64,000 nt of DNA from Pelodera strongyloides. Its lineage: Eukaryota > Nematoda > Chromadorea > Rhabditida > Rhabditidae. Shown piece after piece: positions 1-10,668 of this stretch. Position numbers and translations under genes: made by a program. The notes under the pieces are model-generated. The model saw only the letters and a list, made by a program, of their open reading frames with translations. It was not told where the DNA came from and did no database searches. How positions within the stretch are numbered: position 1 is the stretch's first letter; each line of letters starts with the position of its first letter. The stretch spans positions 62,001 through 126,000 of the forward strand of contig JAANDG010000049.1 in assembly GCA_036852015.1 (NCBI GenBank), written 5' to 3'.

Positions 1-2538
1 TGTATGCGTAGGAATAGGGAATAGGCTAATAGGCACCATGACAGAAGCTGAAAATCGAAATGTTTTTGGGTGTATCTGATTTTCGGATTTCCTCGAAAAT
101 ATGGCGCGCGGTTCGAATTAATTGCTTGCGCCTTTTTATTGCTCGGACCCCATTGGACCATTTGGGTAAAACCCGCCATAAAACGCTGCAGAGGGCCAAG
201 GACCCAAAGATTTAGCACTGGCCATTTGAGAAACGATGAGTAAGCCATTTGCCCTTTTTATATATATTTCTCAACTGTGAGCAATACCATATTTGCTAAC
301 TTTTACTTTTATTTTTTCACTTTTAAATTCGCCTATCGACTAACTGTTGAAAACACTTAGATTCCTGGTTTAAGTCCGTTGTTTATTCCTCACTAAAATG
401 TTTGATGTGTTTTCAGTAATACCTCTTTTTACCCTCATGATTCCGCCGTCTCAAGCAATAGTTATCTCTTTCCGAGTGTTGCCTTTTCCCTCGCCACTTT
501 ACACTGCAAAAATTCACACGGAAACATATCATTTCTCTTCCGAAAGCTTTTTCAGACAGCGGCTCAAGCAATTGAATAACAATTATCGTGTAATTTGATC
601 AATTACAGTTTTTATGTTGATTTCTTCGCTCGTCAATGATAACATTATAGCTATGATTGGTCATTTTTTCCAAGAAATTCAGGTCAACTCTGTTGTATTA
701 CAATTAGCACTATATTCATTGTCAGCATGATAATGGCTGGTTTGCTCAAAAAAACCTTACCAAATTTTTTTTATGAATTGCAAATGAAAAATTGGGGTTT
801 TGGTAGAAAATTTGGCTAGGGGAGGCAAAATAAATTTTTTTACTCCGTTCTGACTAAAAAAAAGTTGGGTGACTTTTGAAAAAATTTTCAGGTTCGACGT
901 GCATAAGCCAAAACTTGTGTGTCGACCGCAGCGCCTTTAAATTTCCATCCAATAAAGAAAACTAATCGATAAATAGCGTTTTTCTCTCCGATCCAATTTA
1001 AATTCGCACCATCTGTCGAAAATTTGACTACGGGCGCCGCCGTGTTTCGGCGATTTCGACCGCAGTTTAATAATTTGGCGATTTGATTGATCTTTGGCTG
1101 ACCAATGGTGAGAAATAGAGACTTTCTCTGAGGGCATCTGTTTAATTTCCTCAATTTTCTAATTCTATCGTTGAAGGTATACTGTATTATGTTGAAGTCC
1201 CTGATCTGAGGCCATATTAACCACTCCGATTCCCTTGGGGAAATATTCCCTGGGGACAGAAAATAACATTCTAATGTGAGACACGCAGGGGAAAAGGCGG
1301 GGGATTCCCCATGGGGAATTGAGTGGTGAATATGCCCTTTGAAGTCTGAAGAGTGATTCGAGAGGCTGTGCTAAGGTTTGCAGCGTAAATTTCAGGTTGT
1401 CACACTTTTCGCTTTTGTTTATCAAGCTCTGGGCGCGAACGGTAGCCACCTTACGATTGCGAGAAGATGAAGGGTGTTTCTGTAATTTTGCTGCTGAATT
1501 CATTACATTGGGCGTTTGAGTTTATTGTTTACATGCTAATTGCACCCCCAAATGTCACCTCATTACCAGTTAATTGCCCCAGCCTCTTGATCTCGATCTT
1601 CCCATTTCACTAAAGTCTTTTCTTGACTTTCTTGAGCTTCCACCTCATTTGTCACTTGGTTTTTCCAACTTTTTCCCTTTTTCCCTGTTTTTTTTTCTTC
1701 TTTTCTGTATCGAACACAACTGTTCACCGAGAATTATTAGACTCATTCCCAGTTTGTGGGTTATGTATAGCTCACGACAATGTTGCGACCAAACTTGCTG
1801 TCATTACTAAGTTTATTTTTGTTTTAAGATTTGTTTGAGTTATTTTGTTGCCGTAGAATACTACTTTTTCTACAAACATAACATAACATTTATTACAACA
1901 ACAAAATGTATCGCGCAGTTGTTTCAATAAGGCCCTTATCACTCACTATTCACTATCTTTACCACACATCGTAATTATGGTTTACTACATTTGATTGTGA
2001 CTATATCTAGTTTGACTGAGTGACGGGGATTTACTTATAACAATCCCTTTATAGTATTAGTGACTTTCTATATGATATACCTGCACAACTCCCTCCCTCA
2101 CCTCACGTTAGTTCCCAGCTCCAGTTACTCTCGTCTGGCTATTCTGTTTACTTGTCAATTTGTCGACAATGAATGTATAGACTTTATGTGAGAGTCTACT
2201 GGGAGGCTGTTCCAGGTTTATTGAAGAACAAAAAGGAACTCTGTCAATTTCATTACAAATTCTTTTTGAAACAAAATTTTGCGAAGCGCTTGTATAGTTT
2301 CTTTTTACATATTTGTACTCTTATACAGAAATTCCGTGGCATAGTTTATCAGAACGCCAGTTAACCAAACCCAAAGCCTCATCCAATAAACTAAGACGAA
2401 TTCCTCACCAACTCCTCTCCTCACCATAGAATACCTTCTTGAGCGAGAGTCTTTTTCAAAAAAAATCAAAATCCAATTTTGACACACTGAAGGTGGTTTT
2501 TTTCGTAAACCCAGTTACTTATTCCACTAAATGATGCA
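1..2538. other. Non-coding stretch at window start
   Basis: I see no supported exon here. The open frames are short, low in complexity, and lack convincing splice sites or family motifs. The DNA is AT-rich with T-runs. One imperfect inverted-repeat element (1208-1340) is listed separately. The stretch may lie inside a long 5' intron of the PDZRN-like gene that begins coding at 5245, but nothing in the sequence proves this. Confidence 0.5.
1208..1340. mobile_element. Short imperfect TIR element (MITE-like)
   Basis: The left end reads GAGGCCATATTAACCACTC. The right end is its imperfect reverse complement, GAGTGGTGAATATGCCCTTT. A GGGG/CCCC pair sits just inside each end, and the total is about 133 bp. 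There is no ORF. The ends resemble those of the element at 36009-36167 (GAGACCGCATTCACC / GGTGAATACGGCCTC), so the two may be related. Family unknown. Confidence 0.4.
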
Positions 2539-2604
2539 TTAGGCTTAGGCTTAGGCTTAGGCTTAGGCTTAGGCTTAGGCTTAGGCTTAGGCTTAGGCTT
2601 AGGC
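2539..2604 (+). repeat. Interstitial telomeric repeat, (TTAGGC)11
   Basis: Eleven perfect tandem copies of TTAGGC, the canonical nematode telomere unit, are flanked by unique sequence on both sides. This is therefore an internal tract and not a chromosome end. It is one of the two strongest indicators of a nematode genome. It could come from an old fusion, from break repair by telomerase, or from microsatellite-like expansion. Confidence 0.95.
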
Positions 2605-3600
2605 TTTGGGTCATTCTTGTTTTGGTCGATTGGGCTCAAAAAATCGATTTAGCACATCGTTTGAGCCTGAGCTTGTTCCATTCATTCAGTCAGTTGTTCA
2701 TTAGGCGAGAAAAGTGGTTCAAGATCATTAATCAGTCGTTAATTAGGGATAATTAAGCGGAAAACAAGAGCGCGTAAACGAACATGCACATTCTAATTAC
2801 AAGCTCTCGTTGATGTGAAACTACACTATTATAGTGGAGTGGGACCATTTTAAAGCGGTATAACAGCCGGTTTTTGAAGCGTATGGTGGACAACTGCATT
2901 CCTATGTATTTATGCCAAGTGAGCTCGAATTGAGCTCGATTTTTTATTCGAGTCATACTCATTTATATATGATGCATGGGAACAAAAAACCGTTTCAAAA
3001 ACCGGACGTTATATCGCGTTAAGTATTGTTCATGAAGCCTCGAATCATTCTGTAAAATTTCTGTAACGAGTCATTCTCCTATATGCTTTTTGCGTCGGTA
3101 TATGTACCTAGTACCTTTCTGTACTTGTCTACCTTGAATAACACTGATTCCGTATGGCGATATAGCTACCATTTCGCTTCTTCTTTTTACTCATTCACTG
3201 GTTTTGAAATATCGCTTTATTCCATATGCTCCTCTAATCATGGTGGAGGTTCTATTTCTGATTATGAGGATACCACAACATGCTTGTTGTGGTGTCATGT
3301 ATCGTATACGTCGTCGTTGTAATGAACTTCAAGGATCTATTTCATATTTAGTTGTACGGACAACTGGTCACAAAATACACACAGACGACTGGCCTTCACT
3401 TCCATCTGATATTATTGATTTCTAATCGATTAATCGATATCACTGAATGCATTCAATACGAGGCGCTGCGAGGGAGGTAAGTAAATCATAATATATAAAT
3501 GGGTATATAAAGGAGGCATATATATTGGATGAAAATACCTTGAAAGTATCTCATATTCCTTTATGAGTTACAGAGGTAGAGGTACTACAGAGAAATGAAT
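2605..3600. other. Non-coding stretch with one MITE
   Basis: No supported exon. A strong-looking donor (GTAAGT) occurs at 3478-3483, but I could not find a matching acceptor or a recognisable peptide, so I do not call an exon. The MITE at 2850-3022 is listed separately. Confidence 0.4.
2850..3022. mobile_element. MITE, 'AAAGCG...CCGG' family, degenerate copy
   Basis: TTAA at 2850 is followed by AGCGGTATAACAGCCGG and then TTTTTGAAGCG. The right end carries the complement (CGTTTCAAAAACCGGACG ... TATCGCG) before TTAA at 3019-3022. No coding capacity. This is the most diverged full-length member of a family seen about nine times in the window. Confidence 0.6.
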
Positions 3601-3603
3601 TCG

Positions 3604-3614
3604 ACAGAGAGAGG

Positions 3615-3645
<31 letters not shown>

Positions 3646-3690
3646 AAGAGAGAGAGCGAGAGAGAAAGAGAGAGAGAGGGAGAGGAGGGG
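3604..3690. repeat. GA-rich microsatellite
   Basis: A polypurine (GA)n tract with occasional G and A interruptions. Open frames over it on either strand only translate the repeat (Ser/Leu or Glu/Arg runs) and are not genes. Confidence 0.9.
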
Positions 3691-3890
3691 GAGTGCTAGT
3701 GAAGAGATGCGAGGGGAAGAGAGGAAACCAAGTAAACTTCCCAGTAGATCCCATGTGTTCAGCGACGTGGATAGAAAACAACCGTATTGTCAGCCCACAA
3801 TCACCACTGTATAAATTTTACCACCTTTCTTTGTTTACACAACCACTTTTGATCGTAAAACCGTAGTTTTTGTGTTGTCACACCAAAATG

Positions 3891-4039
3891 TTAAAGCTGT
3901 ATAACTTCCGATTTTTGAAACGCACGCTGGGCGTTCTTTCCCATGTAATATATGCCATTTTTAGTCTAGTTTTATTTACCTACACCGTATGTGAACGTAG
4001 TTGTCCGACATATTCAAACCGGCCGTTATAGCGCTTTAA
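3891..4039. mobile_element. MITE, 'AAAGCG...CCGG' family
   Basis: TTAA at both ends (3891-3894 and 4036-4039). The left end is AAAGCTGTATAACTTCCG followed by TTTTTGAAACGCA; the right end is TTCAAACCGGCCGTTATAGCGCTTTAA. It is 149 bp long and non-coding. Confidence 0.7.
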
Positions 4040-4397
4040 ACTGTCGGCAAAAAACGTGTTCAGAATGTTGGCGTACAGAAGATCTGTAGGCGTCAACTAT
4101 AATGCATATAACGCACATCTTGGCGATGAAGTTATTTACTTCATTGATTCCTCCATCGGCTGTGTGAAAAGACACTACATATCGAAGAATCGAACTATAA
4201 CTATACAAAAAATTACTCTCACGAGTCTTTTTATGAGTAGACGTTGTAAGAGTTGTAATATATGCAGATATTGAAGTAATTCTAGTCGTCTGAATTAGAA
4301 GTTTTCTCCTTGCAGCGCTCGCTCTCTCGAGAACGCCAACCAAATAAAATGATCCCTGCGAATGTCACAGTATATCAGATAAGCACATAATAATATC

Positions 4398-4545
4398 TTA
4401 AAGCAAAACACCTGCCGGTTTTTGAAACGCAACGATCACATCAGCATTCTTATGCAGCTTGTGCAAACGAACATAAATTACGAGTAAAATCGAGAATTCA
4501 GTTGTCCGTAGTGCGTTTCAAAAATCGGCCGGTATTTCGCTTTAA
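4398..4545. mobile_element. MITE, 'AAAGCG...CCGG' family
   Basis: TTAA flanks at 4398 and 4542-4545. The TIRs are roughly AAAGCAAAACACCTGCCGG + TTTTTGAAACGCA and its complement GTGCGTTTCAAAAATCGGCCGG... The interior has the AT-rich TATGCAGCTTGTGCAAA segment shared with sister copies. Confidence 0.75.
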
Positions 4546-4788
4546 AATCCAAATTATTTTTTATTTTATTGTTTGACAGAGATGAACACCACCGCAGAAT
4601 CAGTCGTAATCCAATGGTGCACCAAATTTCGCCAAAAACCACGTTTTTGAGTAATATAGGGAACATGTTCATAGTTTTCGACAGTGCCGCCTCTATATCG
4701 GTTCAGAAAAGCTTCTTCGCCTTTGAAATAAATTACTATAATACCATGCACTTCATGCAAGCCTAGAAGTCTTCCCCCAGCTAATTGT

Positions 4789-4967
4789 TTAAAGCGAAAT
4801 AACAGGCAGTTTTTGAAATCATCGAGTAGACCAGCATTCTTATGCAGCTTATGCAAACAAACATAAATTAGAATAAAAAAGCGAGTAAACTTCGAGTAAA
4901 TTATCATAACTACGTTCGAATCAATTGTCCACGATGCGTTTCAAAAACCGGTTGTTATATCGCTTCA
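4789..4967. mobile_element. MITE, 'AAAGCG...CCGG' family
   Basis: Left TTAA at 4789. The left TIR is AAAGCGAAATAACAGGCAG and the right TIR is ATGCGTTTCAAAAACCGG...ATCGCTTCA, with the flanking TTAA degraded. The interior TATGCAGCTTATGCAAAC is shared with the copies at 4398 and 5452. Confidence 0.7.
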
Positions 4968-4976
4968 AAATAGATT

Positions 4977-5220
4977 AGGGCGCATTCGAGTTGGACATTT
5001 TCCGGAAAAGAAAAGAAAACTTTTGGTTCGAGATGGATTTCACCAGAAAAGAATGCAATTGCCACGCATACACATGCAAATTATCGATTGATTTTAGTTT
5101 CAATTACGGTACAATTGCATTTTCGACAATTATTTTGCGTGTATTATTTTTTTCTGGGTGTCCATCTCGAACCACTTTTTTCTTTTCTTTTCCGGAAAAT
5201 GTCCAACTCGAATGCGCCCT
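4977..5220. mobile_element. MITE with 'AGGGCGCATTCGAGTTGGAC' TIRs
   Basis: A near-perfect terminal inverted repeat of about 40 bp. The left end is AGGGCGCATTCGAGTTGGAC followed by ATTTTCCGGAAAAG; the right end is the exact reverse complement ending at 5220. No ORF of note. It ends only 24 bp before the first PDZRN-like exon. It is a different family from the neighbouring AAAGCG elements. Confidence 0.8.
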
Positions 5221-5244
5221 TAGTTATCTTTATTCGCACTTCAG

Positions 5245-8200
5245 GACGCCGGTTTCGCAGAAGTGCATGATATCGGAGATGACAAATTGGCCTCGCTTCA
5301 TCAACAAATGCACAATCTGAGACTGGAATGCGATCGATTGATAAACAGGCATTTGGAAGTGGAGAATCACCTACAGGGACATAAGGTAGATATATTAAAA
5401 CACATTCTTACTAACATTTTCGAACTCTTGAACTTTGAACGATGTTGTCTATTAAAGCGAAATGCCGGCCGGTTTCTGAAACACATCGAGTACACCAGCA
5501 TAATTATGCAGCTTATGATTATGCAAATGAACATAAATAGAATAAAAAATCGAGCTGAATTCGAGAAAATTAGCATAACTACGTAAGAATTCAGTTGTCC
5601 ACGATGCGTTTCAAAAAGCGGCCGGTATTTCGCTTTAACATGTGGCCAATCTCCATAGGTTGGCAGTATCCATAGATTGGCATAGTAGGCAGATTTATCT
5701 CTATTCGAATTGTCTATCCATTATTTCCAGTCGTCAACTTTGTTCCCGCCCGAATCCTCATCCGCATACAATACTGGCGGAGAAAGTTGCCGATCAGCCT
5801 CCATCACACCCGATGGAACGGGAACAAGTGCCAGAACGTGGGTTGTTATTTCTAAAAAAAGGAATTCAGTTTTTCCACGACAAACACTTTTCTAGTTCTA
5901 GATGTATTTTCTAGTGAGCCAACTCCTCATTGAGGTTTCATAGGGAAGATTGTGAGATACTTCTAAGTGGAAATAAAATAGAATAAAATACCAAGAAAGG
6001 AAATAGAGCCAACGACTGCTTTCTGAGAATCATTAAAATCCATCAACTGAGTTTTGTCATCAAGGGTAGTGAATCCTAATAAAGAAACATTCTCTTGCAG
6101 ACTCTGTGTTGAATGTTGTATGCCAAATCGTGTCAAAGGGTCACCATCTCCACAGAAGAATCATAAAGGCTCCGTACCCCAAATACAAAGGGATGGTTTG
6201 CCTCTCCCCACAGGAAGCAATGGAAACGGATTGCATCAGCTCAGGCACACAAAGGGTAATGATTGCGGTGGTTGTTGATTGATGTCTGCATTTTATTGAT
6301 TTGAAATCTAAAAAATCAGTTATATTCCCTTTGTTGTCGACCCTTGTGTTACTTGTGAAGGAAAAGGACAAATAATAAAGTTCACATTGCTGTTTTTCAC
6401 TGTAATTATTATCATTACAGCCCTTATGTTTATAACACTAAAGTAGAATTATAAAAATAATAAAAATGAATATTTTCAGAGATGCGCTCACTCAGGGATC
6501 TTCCCACTCTTCTCCCCACGGCACTACTATTCACATCCCCAGTTCAATCCCCAATTTATGCCACTCCCCCACTTTCGAATGAAAATGGAATGTGGAATCA
6601 ACCACAGGTAGGTCAATTATGGAAGTCTATGCAAATTTGACTCATTCGCCGTTTCATGGGGTTTCCAAGTATCCCAAAAATCCGGTGTGATTCTGTCAGT
6701 AGTATCGTATTTCTGCGCGAACCCTGCATATATAATATGGAAAATTAATACTCGTGTTGTTCCAAGATGTAAATTTTCACCATACTTGGAAACCCCATCA
6801 TGTTTACTAAAAATAAGACTGAATTCATTTTTTACTGTCTTACGGTATTCAACTTGTGCGTGACTCCGATGATATTACAGTAATTGTCATTCTCCCTCAC
6901 GTTGTTAAAATAATGAATGCGATTCAAGGAACTATTGAGTTATTAGCTTCAAGTGGCTTAGTTTTCCAAGTATTCGAATGTTTTCAGTTGCCACGTGGGC
7001 AACTCCACCACTCCCCCCGACTTCTACCTAAAAGGGACAGTTGGGAATATCAAGCAAAGAAATTTAGGTAAGGTCTTTTTACATTAGTTACAAATCGTTA
7101 CCCTAGAGGACTCATCTTTATCAACCCTACCAACGACCAACGAAAATAATTTCTCAATTTAATTTAATGTTTTTCAGAATTCCAAAATGTTCCATTGTGG
7201 CACGTGCTAATGTCGACAAAAGAGGGACATCGGCAGAACAAGAGAAGAATAACTTTGAAAGACAATTCGCACTACAAAAGTAAGCGTTTTTTTATATAGT
7301 CACTTAAACTCATACACTAGTTACTTTACCGAATAGAATTTCGAGGATAGGGCAAAGAACTTGAATATAACTTTTGTTTCTTTTTGGCTCTACTGTGGAT
7401 CGACGAGCACGGGCATTCAGATATGCGGTATCCAAAAAAATTTTCAGTAAAGTGTCCAACAATAATCGAACGAAAGAGAACAATTTGTACATGTTCGACG
7501 TCCCACTGGAAGAGTTAGAAGTAGTAAGTGATGAGAGTGAAGAGGAGCAGAGAGACGGAGATGATGGAGAGATTGCTGGACCATCACAGGATAATCAGGA
7601 GAGGCCAGTCGAGTATAAGTGGAAGGTGAGGAATAGAGAGTGGTTGAGAGAGAGGCCAGAGAGAAAGAAAGAATGATAGAGAGAGAAGGATAAAGATGGA
7701 GAGAGAAAACAGAGATGAGGACGACAGAAGGAGCTCTACACAGTATGTGAACAACTGAAACGCTGCTAAGCTTAATTTTGCACAGAAATTTCGTCATTGA
7801 TAGAAAACACTCATTCTTCCCTGTATAGTACTTTACCTCTGTTCTTCCCCCGCAATTTTCGCATTTTGACCATCATATGTCATACTATCAATAGAAATTA
7901 CAAAAAAAGGTGCAATTCGAGGTGAACCTATCCCTTTAAATAAACGTCTTTAGGTGAAGCGTCGATGTGATGGCAGTCGTTATGTGGTCAAACGTCCGAT
8001 TCGGAATCAAGTTCTCAAGAAAAGAGAGGCACAATTAATGAAGGAAAGGACTGGAATTAGCACTGATGATGATGCTCTCAGTGCGGTTAAAGTAAGTTTT
8101 TATTTTTATACGATAATTTATTTTGCCGACATTTCTTTTCCAACTTTATCCACAGCTCAGACTCTCCACTGTTAGCCGTAACCGAATTGTGTCTTATTAG

Positions 8201-8935
8201 CCGTTGAAAGGTATCTTGAACAACTCCACCCTCATATATTGAAACGTATCTTGAACAACTCCACCCTCATATATTGAAGCGTATCTCGACAAACTCCACC
8301 CTCATATATTGAAATGTATCTTGACCAACTCCACCCTCATATATTGAAACGTGTCTTGACCAACTCCACACTCATATATTGAAACGTATGTTGAACATGT
8401 CTTCAAAGTAAGTCTTTTCGTTTGTAAAAAGCCGTTTCGGGATTTTCATATAAGTATTCAATCTTATCTCGGTAATGGAAAGCGGCCTCTGGCGGCGTTG
8501 GCCGACTAGTTCTTGAATAGCCACGGCGCTGCGGAAGTCCAACAAAAATTTTGTTCCTAAACATCATATTTGCAGCTCGGGCACTTCTGTAATCGTGACG
8601 AGCGAAAGAATCACTTGGAGAGAGAAAGACAACGACGGAACAAAAGAGCACAGAAAGTGGCAGAGGCCAGTCGAGCAGTGCAGGCAGAGAAGGTAGAGGT
8701 TTCACTAGAATTTAGTGAACGAGCATAAACAGAAAAATAGAACTTTATATACAACTCATATTGGAAGACAATTATTAATTTTCAGTTCATCGTCGACCTG
8801 GCACAACGAAAAATCGCGAAGAAGAAGCAGAAAACTCTGTTGGACGGTTTTACAAGTACACAGGAATATCTAGCACAGCGACATTTAGACAACGCCTCGA
8901 CGCCTAATGGAATATTTTCCATTACTACTGTGTAA
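5245..8935 (+). CDS. PDZRN3: PDZRN3/4-like (LNX-family) protein, C-terminal part, 10 exons
   Basis: Exons: 5245-5385, 5731-5837, 6101-6255, 6480-6607, 6988-7067, 7178-7279, 7448-7625, 7954-8091, 8576-8692, 8786-8935. All nine junctions keep phase and give 431 aa to a TAA stop. The first exon has a coiled-coil-like stretch (KLASLHQQMHNLRLECDRL). The next has SSSAYNTGGESCRS, and a later one RCDGSRYVVKRPIRNQVL then GISTDDDALS. These match, from memory, segments downstream of the PDZ domains in vertebrate PDZRN3/4, as does the basic tail. The protein ends SITTV, a class I PDZ ligand like the SVTTV tail of PDZRN3. PDZRN proteins are RING E3 ligases and scaffolds at synapses and junctions. The RING and PDZ exons are not visible: 5245 opens in phase 0 after an acceptor, so the start lies upstream or is unrecognised. 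Family call fairly sure, orthology less so. Confidence 0.8.
5452..5638. mobile_element. MITE, 'AAAGCG...CCGG' family, in PDZRN intron
   Basis: TTAA at 5452-5455 and 5635-5638. The left TIR is AGCGAAATGCCGGCCGGTTT and the right TIR its complement ending GGCCGGTATTTCGCT. 187 bp, non-coding, inside the intron between PDZRN exons 5245-5385 and 5731-5837. Confidence 0.85.
6655..6802. mobile_element. Small TIR element in PDZRN intron
   Basis: Ends CATGGGGTTTCCAAGTAT and ATACTTGGAAACCCCATCATG are inverted copies about 110 bp apart. It lies in the intron between exons 6480-6607 and 6988-7067. No ORF. It is a single copy in this window, so the family is unknown. Confidence 0.6.
8206..8400 (+). repeat. 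35-bp tandem repeat, about 5.5 copies, in PDZRN intron
   Basis: The unit is CAACTCCACCCTCATATATT + GAAACGTATCTTGAA. It starts at 8221, 8256, 8291, 8326 and 8361 with a few substitutions per copy. It sits in the intron between exons 7954-8091 and 8576-8692 and encodes nothing. Confidence 0.9.
8455..8515. repeat. Short dispersed motif shared with the inverted-repeat element
   Basis: The segment ATGGAAAGCGGCCTCTGGCG at 8475-8494 closely matches ATGGAAAGCCGCCTCAGGCG at 24254 and its complement near 28010. It may be a fragment of the same SINE-like element, here in a PDZRN intron. It is short, so the call is tentative. Confidence 0.35.
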
Positions 8936-8943
8936 AGTCAATT

Positions 8944-8949
8944 AATAAA
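8944..8949 (+). terminator. Poly(A) signal of the PDZRN-like gene
   Basis: AATAAA begins 9 bp after the TAA stop at 8933-8935, implying a very short 3' UTR. This is typical of compact nematode genes. Confidence 0.7.
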
Positions 8950-9399
8950 AAATATCTTTATTTTAACAAATTGTAAAGTTTTAGTGCTAACATCAATGAA
9001 GTATATCAAGCTTAACTGTATGTCCTAAACCGTATTGTTGCGACGTACCATTGGAAGAAACTCCTCCGAAGTTACAATTAGGAGTACAGTCCGTTTTCAT
9101 AGTCAGAAACTTGTTGGTACGTTGTTAGATAAGTTCCTGAGCAGTGCATGTAGCCGTCTGATGCACACATATTCAGTCTTTCGATGAAAAAATTATTATT
9201 GTATTTAAAGTTGTAACATGAAAATGCATTATAAAAATAGCATGTAACTCATCATTCCCTGCCATGCCATAACTTATTCAGTTTCTTTTCCGGCACCTTG
9301 ATCATAAAGTTTATAATGTTTAGTCGGTTATCTTGGTGTTACAACGAACGGTATTTAGAACAAAAAGAAAAAGTCTCCGTGCTTATCCTAGGATACTGC

Positions 9400-9493
9400 G
9401 GCACGGTGGCCTAATGGATAGGGCACTACTAGTCCAGCGGTAGTGTTGGAGGTTGTGACCCAACCGACGGGAGTCCGAGTCCCGTCATAGCCA
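9400..9493 (+). tRNA. tRNA-like sequence (degenerate tRNA or SINE head)
   Basis: GGCACGGTGGCCTAATGGAT fits a tRNA 5' half with an A-box (TGGCCTAATGG), as in tRNA-Arg. Near the 3' end a 5-bp stem CGGGA/TCCCG encloses the 7-nt loop GTCCGAG, a plausible T-arm and weak B-box. The acceptor stem pairs poorly and the region between the arms is too long for a normal anticodon plus short variable loop. I read it as a tRNA pseudogene or the head of a SINE, not a working tRNA. Confidence 0.45.
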
Positions 9494-9641
9494 TAACAAA
9501 ACTGTGGCACACGTTACTTGTAATACTGCAAGACTTACATTCCCACAATAAAAAATTGCACCAAATTCTCGTGTTATATAACAAGGGTCTCGCCTACCCG
9601 GAGAGTAACTCGCAGCCTATAACTGTATGAAGAGCTGATAG

Positions 9642-10046
9642 TTAAAGGATCGCAGTCACTTCAAATTCGCCTTTTTACTTCAATTATCCATAAACACGAA
9701 AAACCATATAGAAAACTACCGTTCCGGTGTCAATTTACTGAAAATTTAACCCAGGAAAATCCCCTCGGTTGTGTTTTGATAATGTACAGTATGACAACGA
9801 CACAGACACTTTCCCTCCTCCCCGGTTTTTTCTTTGTATTGTCATCATTGGCAACCGGCCAAGTCCCGTTGCGATTTAGAAAACACCCCATTTTGTCAAA
9901 AATCAAAACTCAACTCAAGGGATGTTTTTTCCATGTGATAAATTTTCCGTAAATTGGCATTGGAAGGGTATTTTTCTAAGTATCTTTTTTTAATTTATTG
10001 ATAATAGAAGTAAAAAGACAATAATGAAGTGACTGCGATCCTTTAA
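9642..10046. mobile_element. MITE with 'AAAGGATCGCAGTCACTTCA' TIRs
   Basis: TTAA at 9642-9645 and 10043-10046. The left TIR is AGGATCGCAGTCACTTCA and then a TTTTTACTTC-like segment; the right end is the matching inverse. About 405 bp with no ORF. Its right TTAA is also the left TTAA of the next element, so the two sit end to end. Confidence 0.8.
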
Positions 10047-10653
10047 AGGGAGGAGGCCAGCGGAAAAAAAGTTTTCCTCAATTTACTTGTCCAGAATGTC
10101 CGGAATTTCAGAAATGTTGCTGTGAAACCCGCATTACTTTACACCTAGAACCCACAGAGTTATTCCCCGGCAAACTGTTCGGCCAGGTACCGTAGTCAGC
10201 AACCCCAAAAGTCAGCAACGCTTAAAGCGAAATGCTAGCCTCTTTGGAAAATTTGCATATGATAAGCAAATCCTATGTATCCAATGCTAATTTTGTACGA
10301 TCGTCCACGGCAATCGTACAAAATTAGCATAGGATACATAGGATTTGCTTATCATATGTAAATTTTCCAAAGGGGCTAGCATTTCGCTTTAATAAATTAT
10401 TATAATTATATAAAATACGTGTTTACGGTTTATACGGTTCATCAGCGTTTTTTCTCTACATACTAATGGTTAAACGAATCGTTTTCAATACTGTAATGCC
10501 CTAAAGGCTCAAAAATTCCTGACTCTTTTCCTGAGAATAACTAAGTTCTAGGGGTGTAAAGCAATGCGGTTTCCACAGTAATATTTCTGAGATTCCGGAC
10601 ATTCTGTACAAGTAAATAAAGAAAAGGTTTTTCTCGTGAACCTGTCCCTTTAA
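10043..10653. mobile_element. Long-TIR MITE interrupted by a second palindromic MITE
   Basis: The arms extend about 115 bp. The left arm (AAAGGGAGGAGGCCAG... ACTTGTCCAGAATGTCCGGA... CATTACTTTACACC) is mirrored on the right (CCGGACATTCTGTACAAGT ... CCTGTCCCTTTAA), with TTAA at both ends. The centre is split by a separate palindromic element at 10222-10392. That gives an order of events: this element first, the palindrome later. Confidence 0.8.
10222..10392. mobile_element. Palindromic MITE copy 1, nested
   Basis: TTAA flanks at 10222 and 10389. The arms are about 75 bp and almost perfectly inverted: AGCGAAATGCTAGCC...TTTGGAAAATTTGCATATGA, and the complement on the other side. The middle, around TACGATCGTCCACGGCAATCGTA, is short. 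It sits within the longer MITE at 10043-10653. Outer bases AGCGAAAT are shared with the CCGG family. Confidence 0.9.
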
Positions 10654-10668
10654 AAAGGATGAAGCTCG

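Noticed and set aside
2539..2604. A chromosome end
   Set aside because: Unique sequence continues on both sides and genes follow downstream; the tract is only 66 bp.
9400..9493. Functional tRNA gene
   Set aside because: The T-arm and A-box are present, but the acceptor stem does not pair and the middle is too long for a standard tRNA.
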